Assembly (NCBI RefSeq): GCF_000423005.1 | Contig: NZ_AUHD01000008.1 | Coordinates: 1 to 64,000 of the forward strand | Source of the DNA: Gelidibacter mesophilus DSM 14095 | GTDB taxonomy: Bacteria > Bacteroidota > Bacteroidia > Flavobacteriales > Flavobacteriaceae | Length of the DNA: 64,000 nucleotides | Direction: 5' to 3' | In this document: positions 34,115-43,258 of the stretch, piece after piece | How positions within the stretch are numbered: position 1 is the stretch's first letter | How the letters are laid out: the number at the start of each line of letters is the position of its first letter | Program-made: the position numbers and the translations under genes | The notes under the pieces: generated by a model | What the model was told of the DNA's origin: nothing | The model's input: only the letters and a program-made list of their open reading frames with translations | Database searches by the model: none

Positions 34115-35821
34115 ATGAGAAATCAACTTTTATTTTTTGTGTTTTTAATTGGTGCTTTTTCAATAAACGTTCAAGAACCAGACACTTTAGTAAATATATC
34201 TACCATTGAACTCAAGCAATTAATTGTGGATAACATGAGGTCAAATCCAAAAACCTCCGTTGATTATTGCAAGTATCTTTTAAAAAAATCTGAAAAGACC
34301 AACGATTACGAAACCCAAGGCACGGCTCTTAATTTAATGGGTGAGTCTAACCGCATACTGGGTAATTTAAATCTTGCTTTAGAGAATCAACTGTCGGCAG
34401 AAAGCCTTTTAGATAAAGTTGACAATCCAGAATTAAAAGTGAGCGTCTTCAATTCTTTAGGAAACATTCATTCTGATTTAGGAATCTATGACAAGGTCTT
34501 GCCCGCATATTTTGAAGCCATTCGTATTGCTGAAGCTCATAACTTCACATTAAAGTCGGTTAGCGTCAAACACAATTTGGCTTATTTTAAAGACCAGATA
34601 GGAAACTATAATGAAGCACTTACAATCCTTAAGGAGGGCAGAAAAGTTATTCTTGAAGATGAAAGTGACCTGAATAATGAGATTTTAGCCAAAAATGACA
34701 TGTTACATGCCATGGTGTTCACAAATTTGAAAGAACCAGATTCCGTTTTATTTTATACAGAACGCGCTATCGCGCAAGCAAAATTTCAAAATGATCAATT
34801 CTCTTTGGCCGGAATTTATCGGTTTATGGGCACTGCTTATGCTGAAAAAAATCAATACGAAAAGGCTTTTAAAAACTTATATAGAGCAGATTCATTGAGT
34901 CTTGAAATAGGTAATAAAATAACCCTGATGCAAACCCGGTTTTCATTAGCTTCTGTTTATTACAAGGTGAAAAACTATGATGAAGTGATTGCCATCCTGG
35001 AAAATTCGGTTGCTTTAACCGAACGCGACAGCCTCAACTATTCAAATAACGACGCTAATTATGAGTTATTGGCAAAGGCCTATAAGGAAAAAGGTGATTA
35101 CGAAAAAGCAAATTCTAATTTTGAAAAATACATACAAAAGCACAATTCAAAAAAAGATCTCAATCAAATCATTGATACCAATTTCAACCAAAAGAAAATT
35201 GAGGAGTTTCAAGCGGAACTGTTCCAACTGAAATCTGAAAAAGACGACCAACATAATAATTTTAAGTATTTGGGATTGGCGGCGACTTTAGTAATTTTCG
35301 GTTTACTCATCATCCAACTGAAATTCTATAGGAATAAGAAAAGAAATGAAGAAAAATTTAATGATCTCCAGCTGAGGTTGAACACTTTAAAAACAGAAGA
35401 AAAACAGCACGTCGTGGACACCAAAGACGAAGTGCTGGAAGACACGGTTACTTCAGATGTGAGCGACGATGTTACCCAGCAAATTCTTTCAGGTTTGAAA
35501 AAACTAGAGGCTCAAGAGTACTTTTTAAAGCAAGAGTGTAATGCTTATAATGTGTCCAAAAAAATTAAAACCAACACCTCTTATTTATCCAAAGTTGTCA
35601 ATTCGCATTATCAAAAAAATTTTAATACCTATATCAATGATCTGCGTATCAATTATGCTATTGTGAGATTGGAGAATGATTCACGGTTCAGATCCTTTTC
35701 AATCCAATCCATTTCCGAAGAATTGGGTTACAAAAGTGCCGACTCATTTACAAAATACTTCAAACAGAATACAGGATTAAATCCTTCCTTTTACATCAAA
35801 CAACTTAAGAGTTTAAAGTAA
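34115..35821 (+). CDS. TPR membrane protein with C-terminal AraC-type DNA-binding domain
   Basis: 568 residues. A secretory leader (MRNQLLFFVFLIGAFSINVQ) precedes about 340 residues of tetratricopeptide repeats (e.g. GTALNLMGESNRILGNLNLALE, GIYRFMGTAYAEKNQYEKAF). One membrane helix is at about 387-404, then a coiled linker, then an AraC-like double helix-turn-helix (SYLSKVVNSHYQKNFNTYIN; SIQSISEELGYKSADSFTKYF). The order fits Bacteroidota one-piece regulators that sense outside the membrane and bind DNA inside. The target is unknown. Confidence 0.88.
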   Translation: MRNQLLFFVFLIGAFSINVQEPDTLVNISTIELKQLIVDNMRSNPKTSVDYCKYLLKKSEKTNDYETQGTALNLMGESNRILGNLNLALENQLSAESLLDKVDNPELKVSVFNSLGNIHSDLGIYDKVLPAYFEAIRIAEAHNFTLKSVSVKHNLAYFKDQIGNYNEALTILKEGRKVILEDESDLNNEILAKNDMLHAMVFTNLKEPDSVLFYTERAIAQAKFQNDQFSLAGIYRFMGTAYAEKNQYEKAFKNLYRADSLSLEIGNKITLMQTRFSLASVYYKVKNYDEVIAILENSVALTERDSLNYSNNDANYELLAKAYKEKGDYEKANSNFEKYIQKHNSKKDLNQIIDTNFNQKKIEEFQAELFQLKSEKDDQHNNFKYLGLAATLVIFGLLIIQLKFYRNKKRNEEKFNDLQLRLNTLKTEEKQHVVDTKDEVLEDTVTSDVSDDVTQQILSGLKKLEAQEYFLKQECNAYNVSKKIKTNTSYLSKVVNSHYQKNFNTYINDLRINYAIVRLENDSRFRSFSIQSISEELGYKSADSFTKYFKQNTGLNPSFYIKQLKSLK

Positions 35822-35922
35822 ACCCTCCTGCTTTTACCCTAATTTTATAAATTTAGGGCTGAGTGATTTCATCTTCATGATTTTGCCCTATTTAGATTTA
35901 TAAATCTAATAATCAATAACTT

Positions 35923-35984
35923 AAACCCTTAAAAAGCTTCCCTATTTTTCTAAACGTCGGGAGGCTTGTCTTGTTTTAGGGTTT
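35923..35984 (+). promoter_or_regulatory. Nested hairpin after the TPR regulator
   Basis: Inner arms AAGCTTCCC (35934-35942) and GGGAGGCTT (35959-35967, one G-T pair) are enclosed by AAACCCT (35923-35929) and AGGGTTT (35978-35984). It could be a terminator of the TPR gene, since T-rich sequence follows, or a leader element of the small membrane protein gene downstream. Confidence 0.45.
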
Positions 35985-36036
35985 TATTTGCAAGAAATTT
36001 GATTTCAGAAATATGAATCATTTAAACCTAAGTATT

Positions 36037-36426
36037 ATGAAAGCAAAAAAACTCATCCTCATTTTTATCGTCTTTGGAGTGGTTGGATATGGTGTTGGCA
36101 AAACGGTCAAAACCTTTAAAAAAAACCATGACCTTACAGATCAGATTCAAACTGTTTTAGAAGACCATTGCCATTGTGAGACCATTGCAAAAACAACGTA
36201 TTCACACGGAATACAATATAATAAAGACGATGGTTTCACGTCATCAAAAGTGGCCTATGAACTTACTAATTGTGATTATTCCAATTTTGACGATGAAGTT
36301 ACACGTATTGATAAATTACTAAAAACCAAGGTAGATCGATTTGAAACTATTGATCATATGACTTTGGATTTTATATCTGAAAGTGGTCATCATAAAATAA
36401 CCATAGCTAACGGTAAAATTGAATAA
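36037..36426 (+). CDS. Small membrane-anchored protein, unknown function
   Basis: I do not recognise it. From ATG 36037 it has 129 residues (the frame also allows 36013). An N-terminal helix KKLILIFIVFGVVGYGVGK is followed by a soluble domain with three cysteines (DHCHCET, TNCDYSN). It precedes a 34-residue membrane peptide gene by two bases and a TraB/GumN gene, so the three may form one unit. Confidence 0.6.
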   Translation: MKAKKLILIFIVFGVVGYGVGKTVKTFKKNHDLTDQIQTVLEDHCHCETIAKTTYSHGIQYNKDDGFTSSKVAYELTNCDYSNFDDEVTRIDKLLKTKVDRFETIDHMTLDFISESGHHKITIANGKIE

Positions 36427-36428
36427 CT

Positions 36429-36533
36429 ATGAAAACAGATCAAAAAACAAATCAAAAAATCAGAACAATTAAATTTCTCTTGGGCATTGTTGCCGGAATA
36501 GCTATTTATCTCACCTTAGAATTATTTTTTTAA
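36429..36533 (+). CDS. 34-residue single-helix membrane peptide
   Basis: ATG 36429 to TAA 36531-36533. The N-terminus is polar and lysine-rich (MKTDQKTNQKIRTIKF), then one hydrophobic helix LLGIVAGIAIYLTLELFF. It begins two bases after the upstream gene's stop and ends 21 bases before the TraB/GumN start. Its position in a tight gene series and its clear membrane pattern support it being real. Confidence 0.5.
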   Translation: MKTDQKTNQKIRTIKFLLGIVAGIAIYLTLELFF

Positions 36534-36554
36534 CCTTAAACAACTTATACAATT

Positions 36555-37421
36555 ATGAATACACTCGTAAAAATTATCGTAAGCGCAACGCTGAGCATTC
36601 TTTCCTTTACCTTAAATGCTCAGGAAAACAGGAATTCAAATCTTTGGAAAATTGAGGGCGACAACATCAAGACTTCCTATCTTTTCGGAACCATGCACTT
36701 AATTCCGCAAAAAGATTTTCTATTGAAAGACAAAGTGAAAGCGGCTTTTGAAGCCTCTGAGCAAGTTGTTATGGAGTTGGATATGTCTGGTCCAGAATTC
36801 ATGAAAGATATCATGGCCCATTCTTATTTGGAGAAAGGCACAGAAATAAAGTCTTATATGGATGACAGTGAATACGAATTACTGGATAGCTACTTGAAGG
36901 AAAAAACGGGAACTGGCATGCAAATGTATAATACCGTAAAACCGTTTATGTTAATGTCTGTTATTTTAATGGCAACGGTAGACGGTCCTATTGCCAGTTT
37001 TGAAATGAGCTTGATGCAAATGGCAAAAGAAGCCGATAAAGAAATGCATGGTTTAGAAACATATGCCTCTCAAGTGGCTGTTTTTGATGCTATACCTTAT
37101 GAGAAACAAATAGATGATCTTGTCGAGATGATTAGCAAGCCTAAAGAAAATGCTGAATTGTTTAATAAAATGGTACAGCTTTATGTATCTGAAGACATTG
37201 AGGCGTTATATGGCTATATGGATGACTATATGAAAGGTGACATCAAGATGATGGAGAAATTTTTAGACGAAAGAAACAACAATTGGATTCCGGAGATTGC
37301 GAAATTCTCGAAAGCGCAAACTACATTTTATGGGGTTGGCGCAGGTCATCTTGGAGGAGATCAGGGGGTTGTCAATTTGTTGCGAGCAGCAGGGTACACG
37401 GTCACTCCGGTATTGGATTAA
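36555..37421 (+). CDS. TraB/GumN family protein
   Basis: A 288-residue protein with signal peptide MNTLVKIIVSATLSILSFTLNAQ. The family motifs are SYLFGTMHLIP (GTMH, near residue 45) and the late FYGVGAGHLGGDQGVVNLLRAAGYTV (GxGHLxG). A glutamate at VVMELDMS completes the likely active site shared with the TIKI protease-like fold. Secreted or periplasmic. The substrate is unknown. Confidence 0.92.
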   Translation: MNTLVKIIVSATLSILSFTLNAQENRNSNLWKIEGDNIKTSYLFGTMHLIPQKDFLLKDKVKAAFEASEQVVMELDMSGPEFMKDIMAHSYLEKGTEIKSYMDDSEYELLDSYLKEKTGTGMQMYNTVKPFMLMSVILMATVDGPIASFEMSLMQMAKEADKEMHGLETYASQVAVFDAIPYEKQIDDLVEMISKPKENAELFNKMVQLYVSEDIEALYGYMDDYMKGDIKMMEKFLDERNNNWIPEIAKFSKAQTTFYGVGAGHLGGDQGVVNLLRAAGYTVTPVLD

Positions 37422-37457
37422 GATGCCATAGAAGCTATTTCTTAATCAATTTTGTTC

Positions 37458-37490
37458 AGACCTTTCAGGCTTTAAAAACTTGAAAGGTCT
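37458..37490. terminator. Hairpin between convergent genes (ACCTTTC family)
   Basis: Perfect 10-base arms AGACCTTTCA (37458-37467) and TGAAAGGTCT (37481-37490), followed on the plus strand by TTACTTTATTT. It lies between TraB/GumN and the HD gene, which face each other. Similar hairpins occur at 52632-52662 and 53709-53726. Confidence 0.65.
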
Positions 37491-37494
37491 TACT

Positions 37495-38151
37495 TTATTT
37501 ACGACCATTCCATTCGTCATGAAATTGCTCAAGAAACTGCGTCATGAATGCATGTCGCTCTAAGGCAATTTCTCTCCCTGTTTTTGTATTCATTTTGTCC
37601 TTTAGCAACAATAGTTTTTCATAGAAATGATTGAGCGTTGGAGCGTTAGAAGCTTTATATGCTTCTTTGGACATGTTTAAAGTTGGAGGGACTTTAGGAT
37701 CGTAGAGTGCTCTGTTTTTAAAACCCCCGTAATTAAACGTCCGTGCAATCCCAATGGCGCCAAGCGCATCCAATCGGTCGGCGTCCTGGACGACATCCAG
37801 TTCTGGGGATTTGAATTTTTGAACTTCATTTCCGCCGCCAAAGGATATGTTTTGAATGATGTGGATAACGTGATCAATAACTTCCATATTGACCTTAATT
37901 GTTACTAAGAACTCACGGGCTATTTTTGGACCAATCGTTTCATCTCCGTTATGAAATTTGCTATCGGCAATATCATGGAGCAAGGCACCCAATTGAACTA
38001 CAAAAGTATCAACGTCTTCATTTTGAGCAATCAATAAAGCATTTTTATACACCCGTTCAATGTGAAACCAATCATGCCCACCTTCGGCATTTTTTAATTG
38101 GTGTTTTACGAAGGCTATTGTTTTATCTACTTGAACTTTTTTAATTTTCAT
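37495..38151 (-). CDS. HD-domain phosphohydrolase
   Basis: A 218-residue protein with the metal-binding pattern GGHDWFHIERVYKNA (first H and HD), LGALLHDIADSKF (the HD motif) and the later VQDADRLDALGAIGIAR aspartate. This fits the YedJ/YpgQ-like group of HD hydrolases, which act on nucleotides or similar phosphoesters. It stands alone. A partial copy of the nearby tandem repeat begins just upstream of its start. Confidence 0.9.
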   Translation of the reverse strand: MKIKKVQVDKTIAFVKHQLKNAEGGHDWFHIERVYKNALLIAQNEDVDTFVVQLGALLHDIADSKFHNGDETIGPKIAREFLVTIKVNMEVIDHVIHIIQNISFGGGNEVQKFKSPELDVVQDADRLDALGAIGIARTFNYGGFKNRALYDPKVPPTLNMSKEAYKASNAPTLNHFYEKLLLLKDKMNTKTGREIALERHAFMTQFLEQFHDEWNGRK

Positions 38152-38300
38152 ATAATAGAACGCTGATGACGCGGATTGTTTATGATTTACACCGATAAAA
38201 TTTTATGACTAAATAATCCTCAATTACTCAATATAATAAATAAAATCAACTGTATCCGAGTTATTTGGCTTAGGAACAGATGCAATAGTGTTTGAACAAA

Positions 38301-38687
38301 TCAATCTGTCGATTCGTTAGAAAATACTTTTCGTTTTATTTGAGGCTTTTTTCCAAAGTTGAGTAAGAGTCCAACTTCTATTTCTGTAGCTTTTAAATAA
38401 TTTATGAGTTGAAATTCGTGTTCTTCACATAAGGATTCAGCTGCTTTGATTTCAATGATGACAGCTTCAGAAACAATTAGGTCGGCATAATAATCTCCAA
38501 CTTGCTGTTGCTTATAATAGACCCTAATGCGTTTTTGCTTTTCAACAAAAAGTCCTAAATTTCTGAGTTCTAAAAACATGGCATTTTCATATACTTTTTC
38601 CAGAAATCCGTAACCTAATTGATTATATACATTGTAGAAACACTTGATAATAAGTTCTGTAGTTTCTGAATGTTTATAATTTTCCAA
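38301..38687 (-). CDS. GxxExxY protein
   Basis: A 128-residue protein with GYGFLEKVYENAM, the motif that names the family, then YYADLIVSEAVIIEIKAAESLCEEHEFQLINYLKAT, a PD-(D/E)xK-like core (D, E-x-K). A nuclease-like fold is inferred. It is bordered on both sides by copies of the AACGCTGATGACGC repeat, a pattern that suggests insertion as a unit. Confidence 0.9.
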   Translation of the reverse strand: MENYKHSETTELIIKCFYNVYNQLGYGFLEKVYENAMFLELRNLGLFVEKQKRIRVYYKQQQVGDYYADLIVSEAVIIEIKAAESLCEEHEFQLINYLKATEIEVGLLLNFGKKPQIKRKVFSNESTD

Positions 38688-38746
38688 AGTGCAATGGTTT
38701 TATCTATAAAGAAAGCATTAAAGTTATTGATTTCCAAAAGTAATAG

Positions 38747-39310
38747 AACGCTGATGACGCTGATGACGCTGATTTTTTATGATTTAAAATTGATAAATTA
38801 TAAAAACGAAGTTATTAGACCATATAAATCAGTGGAAATCTGCTATATCTGTGTCATCTGCGTGCTATACATAAATGCAACGCTGATGACGCTGAGTTTT
38901 TATGATCTAAAAATGTTAAACTATTAAAACGAAGTTATGATTTTTGTTTATGAGACCATATAAATCAATGGAAGTCTGCTGTATCTGTGTCATCTGCGTT
39001 CTATAATTAAATGGAACGCTGATGACGCTGATTTTTTTTGATTTAAAAATGATAAATTATTGAAACGAAGTTATGAGTTCTATTTATGAGACCATATAAT
39101 CAATGGAAATCTGCTATATCTGTGCCATCTGCGTTCTATAAATTAATGGAACGCTGATAACGCTGATTTTTTAGGATTTAAAAATGATAAACTATTGAAA
39201 CGAAGTTATGATTTTTGTTTATGAGACCATATAAATCAGTGAAAATCTGCTGTATCTGTGTCATCTGCGTTCTATAATTAAATGGAACGCTGATTTTTAT
39301 GAATATTAAG
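38747..39310. repeat. Tandem array of about 135-bp units
   Basis: Units begin with AACGCTGAT at 38747, 38879, 39015 and 39150 (steps 132, 136, 135), with a partial fifth at 39286. Each unit starts AACGCTGATGACGC and ends near TGTCATCTGCGTT, close reverse complements, so each unit could fold as one long hairpin. A further partial copy lies at about 38156-38180 on the other side of the GxxExxY gene. Confidence 0.92.
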
Positions 39311-39343
39311 AGATTATATATGTAAGTGAATTTCTGCTTTATG

Positions 39344-40333
39344 CTATTTCAGTCTCGCCGGCTCCACCCATTTAAATTGATAGGAGTTTTCTGGAATTTT
39401 CATTCGGTCTGCCAGACGTTTCATGCGGTCTGGAAGTTTCATGAGATAGTCTCTTGCTTTTTCAGCATCATCCGATAGGTTTTTAATATTTCCTATATCC
39501 CAACGGTTGATCAACTTCTCTAAAATATCGACATAATCTGCAGAGGTATATACCCCAATCCGTTGTGCCGTATTTGAGAATTCTTCAAACGCTGTTCCTA
39601 TCTGATCTCCAGATTCTCTTAGGAAATGTGCCGGCATGGTGATTTTTTGCTTCATCATGGTTTGAAAGGCCATCATCATTTGATTGGGATCTACTTCGAA
39701 AATACGTTCCACAAATTCAGAATACGCATGATGGTGACGCATCTCATCGCCAGCAATAATATTACACATTTTAAAGAGGGACTTATTGCCTTTTTCCTTG
39801 GCTATTTTAGCCACACGATTATGGGACACATACGTGGCCAATTCCTGAAAACTGGTATATATAAAGTTTTTATATGGATCTCTATCGGTACCAATATCAA
39901 ATCCGTCGGCAATTAAATGCTGTGTGGTCTTTTCAATTTCTTTCATGTTAACGCGCCCTGACAAGTATAAATATTTGTTCAGCACATCACCATGTCTGTT
40001 TTCTTCTGCAGTCCAGTGGCGCACCCATTTGCCCCAAGAATTTCGTCCTACCTGATCAACGCCTTCCACATCCATCAACCAAGACTCATAGGTAGGCAAA
40101 GCTTCTTCCGTAATCATATCGCCTACTAAAACCACCCAGAAATCATAGGGCAGTTCTTTTGATAATTCGCGTATTTCTCTAACCTCATCATAGAACTTGT
40201 CACTTTCTGAATTCGGTAAAAAATCAGTGGGTTGCCAAATTTTATCAATCGGAATTAGATATTTTTCTATGAGTGATTCGACGTCTTTTTCCAAGTGCTG
40301 CATCACTTCCAATCTCACATTCTTTAAAGACAT
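39344..40333 (-). CDS. Acyl-ACP desaturase (ferritin-like di-iron)
   Basis: A 329-residue protein of the stearoyl-ACP desaturase family. The di-iron ligands are in TAEENRHGDVLNKY (ExxH) and IIAGDEMRHHHAYSEF (DExxH), with FVxxxQELATYVSH between. It introduces a cis double bond into acyl-ACP using O2 and reduced ferredoxin, and so sets membrane fluidity. It starts 12 bases past the plsC stop, so the two form one lipid operon. Confidence 0.93.
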   Translation of the reverse strand: MSLKNVRLEVMQHLEKDVESLIEKYLIPIDKIWQPTDFLPNSESDKFYDEVREIRELSKELPYDFWVVLVGDMITEEALPTYESWLMDVEGVDQVGRNSWGKWVRHWTAEENRHGDVLNKYLYLSGRVNMKEIEKTTQHLIADGFDIGTDRDPYKNFIYTSFQELATYVSHNRVAKIAKEKGNKSLFKMCNIIAGDEMRHHHAYSEFVERIFEVDPNQMMMAFQTMMKQKITMPAHFLRESGDQIGTAFEEFSNTAQRIGVYTSADYVDILEKLINRWDIGNIKNLSDDAEKARDYLMKLPDRMKRLADRMKIPENSYQFKWVEPARLK

Positions 40334-40345
40334 ATTTTTTGGGTT

Positions 40346-41083
40346 TTAGGGATGAATATTTGAAGAAATCGTCCGCTCAACAGCTTTGATTAATTCTTCC
40401 TTATCTACAAAGGTAGCAATTTTGATAGGTTGATGTACCGTGAATTTCAAATGATTTCCAATTCCCATAGGAAATTTCCCGTAGCGTAACATTTTCCACG
40501 AATTGTTGATACTTATGGGAACAATGATGCCAGAAGGTACTTTTTTAATCATTATTTCCAATCCTTTGGTCTGAAATGGTTTTGGAACACCCGTTTTACT
40601 TCTTGTCCCTTCAGGAAAAATAACTGCGGCATGTTTACTTTTTTCAATATACTCACCAAATTTCATAATGGCAGGCAAGGCTTGCCTAGGATTTTTACGA
40701 TCAATCAGTACTGAGCCGCCATGGCGCAAGTTATACGACACACTCGGGATCCCTTTGCCCAATTCTTTTTTTGAAATAAATTTAGGATGATGCTTGCGCA
40801 TGTACCACATAATTGGAGAAATATCATACATACTTTGATGGTTGGCCACAATAATAAGTGGTGTATCCATGGGAATATCATAAGGATTATCAAACGTGAA
40901 ACGCGTTCCCAAAACATTGAGACAACGTATTAAAAAGAACTGAAGCCAATCTACCGTAATTTTAAGCGCTTGGTAACCAAACACATTATTGGCAACCCAT
41001 TGGATGGGATGGAATACGATGAGCGTGATTCCAAAACAGATCAAATAAAGCACAGTCAAAGGATAAGCCAATAGTTTTCTCAT
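40346..41083 (-). CDS. plsC: 1-acyl-sn-glycerol-3-phosphate acyltransferase
   Basis: A 245-residue protein with an N-terminal membrane helix (LAYPLTVLYLICFGITLIVF). The HX4D catalytic motif is NHQSMYD, followed by FISKKELGKGIP and the substrate motif FPEGTRSKTG, then GIIVPISI. It acylates lysophosphatidic acid at the inner membrane. It is upstream of the desaturase in the same operon. A TAATTTTG box lies five bases before the start (41088-41095), possibly giving a leaderless transcript. Confidence 0.93.
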   Translation of the reverse strand: MRKLLAYPLTVLYLICFGITLIVFHPIQWVANNVFGYQALKITVDWLQFFLIRCLNVLGTRFTFDNPYDIPMDTPLIIVANHQSMYDISPIMWYMRKHHPKFISKKELGKGIPSVSYNLRHGGSVLIDRKNPRQALPAIMKFGEYIEKSKHAAVIFPEGTRSKTGVPKPFQTKGLEIMIKKVPSGIIVPISINNSWKMLRYGKFPMGIGNHLKFTVHQPIKIATFVDKEELIKAVERTISSNIHP

Positions 41084-41403
41084 ACTGCAAAATTAATAAA
41101 AACTCTAACTAAAAACCTATTAATAAATGGCAATGCCTGATTGTTTTTACATTCCAAAAGAAACGCTAAATTTGCCACCTTGCAGTCTGGATATAATTAA
41201 GATTACGGATAAAATTTTTTTCAATTTACCGCATAATGCAATGCGCATGTTTGAAAATGAAGACTTTACAAATTCTCCAATCGCGCCAATATCTTTCTAT
41301 TGAAGAATAAGCCCTGCTTAAGGGCCCAAAAACCTGACTAACCTTTTCAATTTATAACCACAATACAGTATTTTCGCAAACATGACCCTAAAAAACTAAA
41401 TGT
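41084..41403. other. Intergenic between divergent plsC and acyltransferase 3
   Basis: Besides the plsC box, a small hairpin GCCCT-GCTTA-AGGGC lies at 41311-41325. No coding signal is seen. Confidence 0.4.
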
Positions 41404-42501
41404 ATGAACGATGATAGTGTAGCTTCTAGGCTTCTAAAAAGCAAACCCCATTTTGATATTCTCGATGGTTTAAGAGGTCTGGCTGCGATTGTAGTTGTTA
41501 TTTTTCACTTTATGGAAATCATTATTGCCGATTTTAGCGAAAACTTCATTTCGCATGGTTACTTGGCAGTGGACTTCTTCTTTTGTTTATCTGGATTTGT
41601 GGTGGCTTATGCTTATGACAACCGTATCGCTGGGATGGGATTAAAAACTTTCATTAAATTGAGACTCATTCGTTTGCAGCCCTTGGTTGTGATTGGCTCT
41701 GTTTTAGGTTTGCTTACTTTTTTACTTGACCCCTATACAGATTTGTATGCCATCTATGGTTTTAAAGAAACAGCGCTGATTTTTATTACCTCTACTTTTT
41801 TAATTCCCTATCCTGTAGTTTCTGAACGGTACTTCAATCTTTTCAATTTAAACGCACCAAGTTGGTCGTTATTTTGGGAATACGTAGCGAACTTAATTTA
41901 TGCTACAGTGTTGTTTAAAGTCACCAAAAAAGTGTTGCCTGTATTGGTAATATTGGCAGCGGCGGGTCTATTTTATGTTAGCTATAATTCTGGAGGTTTG
42001 CTTGGTGGATGGAGCGGAGACACCTTTTTTGACGGAATGGCTCGGATTTCTTTTTCGTTTTTAATGGGTATGCTAATTTTTCGTTCTAATTGGATCCTTA
42101 AGAATAAGCTGGGCCTCATAGGAATGAGTGTTTTACTGTTGCTGACCTTTTTTACTCCACATAATGACCAATGGAATTGGTTAGTCGATCCTATTTTAGT
42201 AACCTTCTATTTTCCATTAATTGTTTCATTAGGAGCAGGAGCGCATTTAGCCAGTAAACATCATAAAATCAATAAGATTTCTGGTGATATTTCCTATCCT
42301 CTTTATATGACCCATTATCCATTTATGTGGATCTTCGCCAGTTACGTTGTCGCGGAAGCGCCCAGCGTTACGGAATTGAGCTGGGTAATTCCTATTTCAA
42401 TAGTCTTGCTCATAGGGTTATCCTACTTGGTAGCGGTATTTTTGGACTTGCCGATCAGGAGTTATTTAACAGCCAAATTAAAAGCAAGAACTGGTCGATA
42501 A
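41404..42501 (+). CDS. Acyltransferase 3 family membrane protein (OafA/YrhL-like)
   Basis: A 365-residue protein with about ten membrane helices. The start FDILDGLRGLAAIVVVIFHFMEI carries the arginine and histidine of the family active site. SHGYLAVDFFFCLSGFVVAYAYDNR and LRLIRLQPL follow, and the late YPLYMTHYPFMWIF is typical. It O-acylates extracellular polysaccharides or lipids. The substrate is unknown. No polysaccharide genes are adjacent. Confidence 0.92.
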   Translation: MNDDSVASRLLKSKPHFDILDGLRGLAAIVVVIFHFMEIIIADFSENFISHGYLAVDFFFCLSGFVVAYAYDNRIAGMGLKTFIKLRLIRLQPLVVIGSVLGLLTFLLDPYTDLYAIYGFKETALIFITSTFLIPYPVVSERYFNLFNLNAPSWSLFWEYVANLIYATVLFKVTKKVLPVLVILAAAGLFYVSYNSGGLLGGWSGDTFFDGMARISFSFLMGMLIFRSNWILKNKLGLIGMSVLLLLTFFTPHNDQWNWLVDPILVTFYFPLIVSLGAGAHLASKHHKINKISGDISYPLYMTHYPFMWIFASYVVAEAPSVTELSWVIPISIVLLIGLSYLVAVFLDLPIRSYLTAKLKARTGR

Positions 42502-42577
42502 TATTAATAAAAACACCTACATATAGCAGAAGGTAATGCTCTTCATGATTATAAAATGAAAGACCAATAAAAAGCAA

Positions 42578-42603
42578 AAACCACGATAAATTTACCGTGG
42601 TTT
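42578..42603. terminator. Bidirectional terminator
   Basis: AAACCACG and CGTGGTTT arms around a TAAATTTA centre that extends the stem with one A/C mismatch. A-rich and T-rich flanks serve both the acyltransferase (plus) and the bacilliredoxin (minus). Confidence 0.75.
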
Positions 42604-42648
42604 AAAACTTTTCAATTTAAAAACTTAAAGCTACATGCTTTAAACTTT

Positions 42649-43059
42649 TTAGCAATGCTGATTATAGGCATCTACAAGGTTCTCTGCAATCAATTCTGCT
42701 GGTCTGCCTTCAATGTGATGACGCTCTAACATGTGGACCAATTCACCATCTTTAAACAAGGCCATGCATGGTGAACTTGGAGGAAACGGAACCATATGTT
42801 GTCTTGCCTGGTTCACGGCATCCTTGTCAACTCCCGCAAATACGGTTACAATATGGTCAGGACGTTTGGCATTTTGTAAACTTACTCTTGCTCCTGGACG
42901 TGCATTCGCTGCCGCACAACCACAAACTGAATTCACGACCAACAAGGTGGTGCCTTCTTTCGCTAAAGCCGCATCAACCTCTTGAGCGCTATGTAATTCT
43001 TCAAATCCAACTTTGGTCAAGTCTTCTCGCATTGGTTTTACTAATTCTGCTGGATACAT
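42649..43059 (-). CDS. Bacilliredoxin (BrxA/BrxB family)
   Basis: A 136-residue protein with a thioredoxin-like fold. The active site is CGC in VVNSVCGCAAANARPG, characteristic of YphP/YqiW proteins. The conserved start MYPAELVKPMREDLTKVGFEEL and GKD-like loop are present. It removes bacillithiol from mixed disulfides or acts as a disulfide isomerase. Bacillithiol is known from Bacteroidota. It is a single gene with its own terminator. Confidence 0.93.
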   Translation of the reverse strand: MYPAELVKPMREDLTKVGFEELHSAQEVDAALAKEGTTLLVVNSVCGCAAANARPGARVSLQNAKRPDHIVTVFAGVDKDAVNQARQHMVPFPPSSPCMALFKDGELVHMLERHHIEGRPAELIAENLVDAYNQHC

Positions 43060-43089
43060 ATATTTTAGTATTAAAGATTAATTATAAGT

Positions 43090-43102
43090 CCCGAACTTCG
43101 GG
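43090..43102. repeat. Short CCCGAA/TTCGGG palindrome
   Basis: CCCGAA-C-TTCGGG lies about 30 bases upstream of the bacilliredoxin start. It is a perfect 6-base arm palindrome, either an operator or a dispersed repeat core. Confidence 0.4.
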
Positions 43103-43199
43103 TCTGCAAAGATACAAAAAAATGAGGCTGATTATATAAGTTACCCACATGAGTTTAAATGCGTTCATTTCACGTTTCCGCAGAATTTTAAGAAACAAT

Positions 43200-43233
43200 T
43201 TTGAACTTAAAAAGACTAACTATAGTATCTTTG
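43200..43233 (+). promoter_or_regulatory. Predicted promoter of the TerB/DnaJ gene
   Basis: TTTG (43200-43203), 22 bases, then TATCTTTG (43226-43233), about 25 bases before the ATG at 43259. Confidence 0.6.
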
Positions 43234-43258
43234 AACTATTAAAATTTAAAATAAATAG

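Noticed and set aside
38747-39310. CRISPR array
   Set aside because: The unit is about 135 bases and nearly identical throughout, with no short repeat and unique-spacer pattern and no cas genes.
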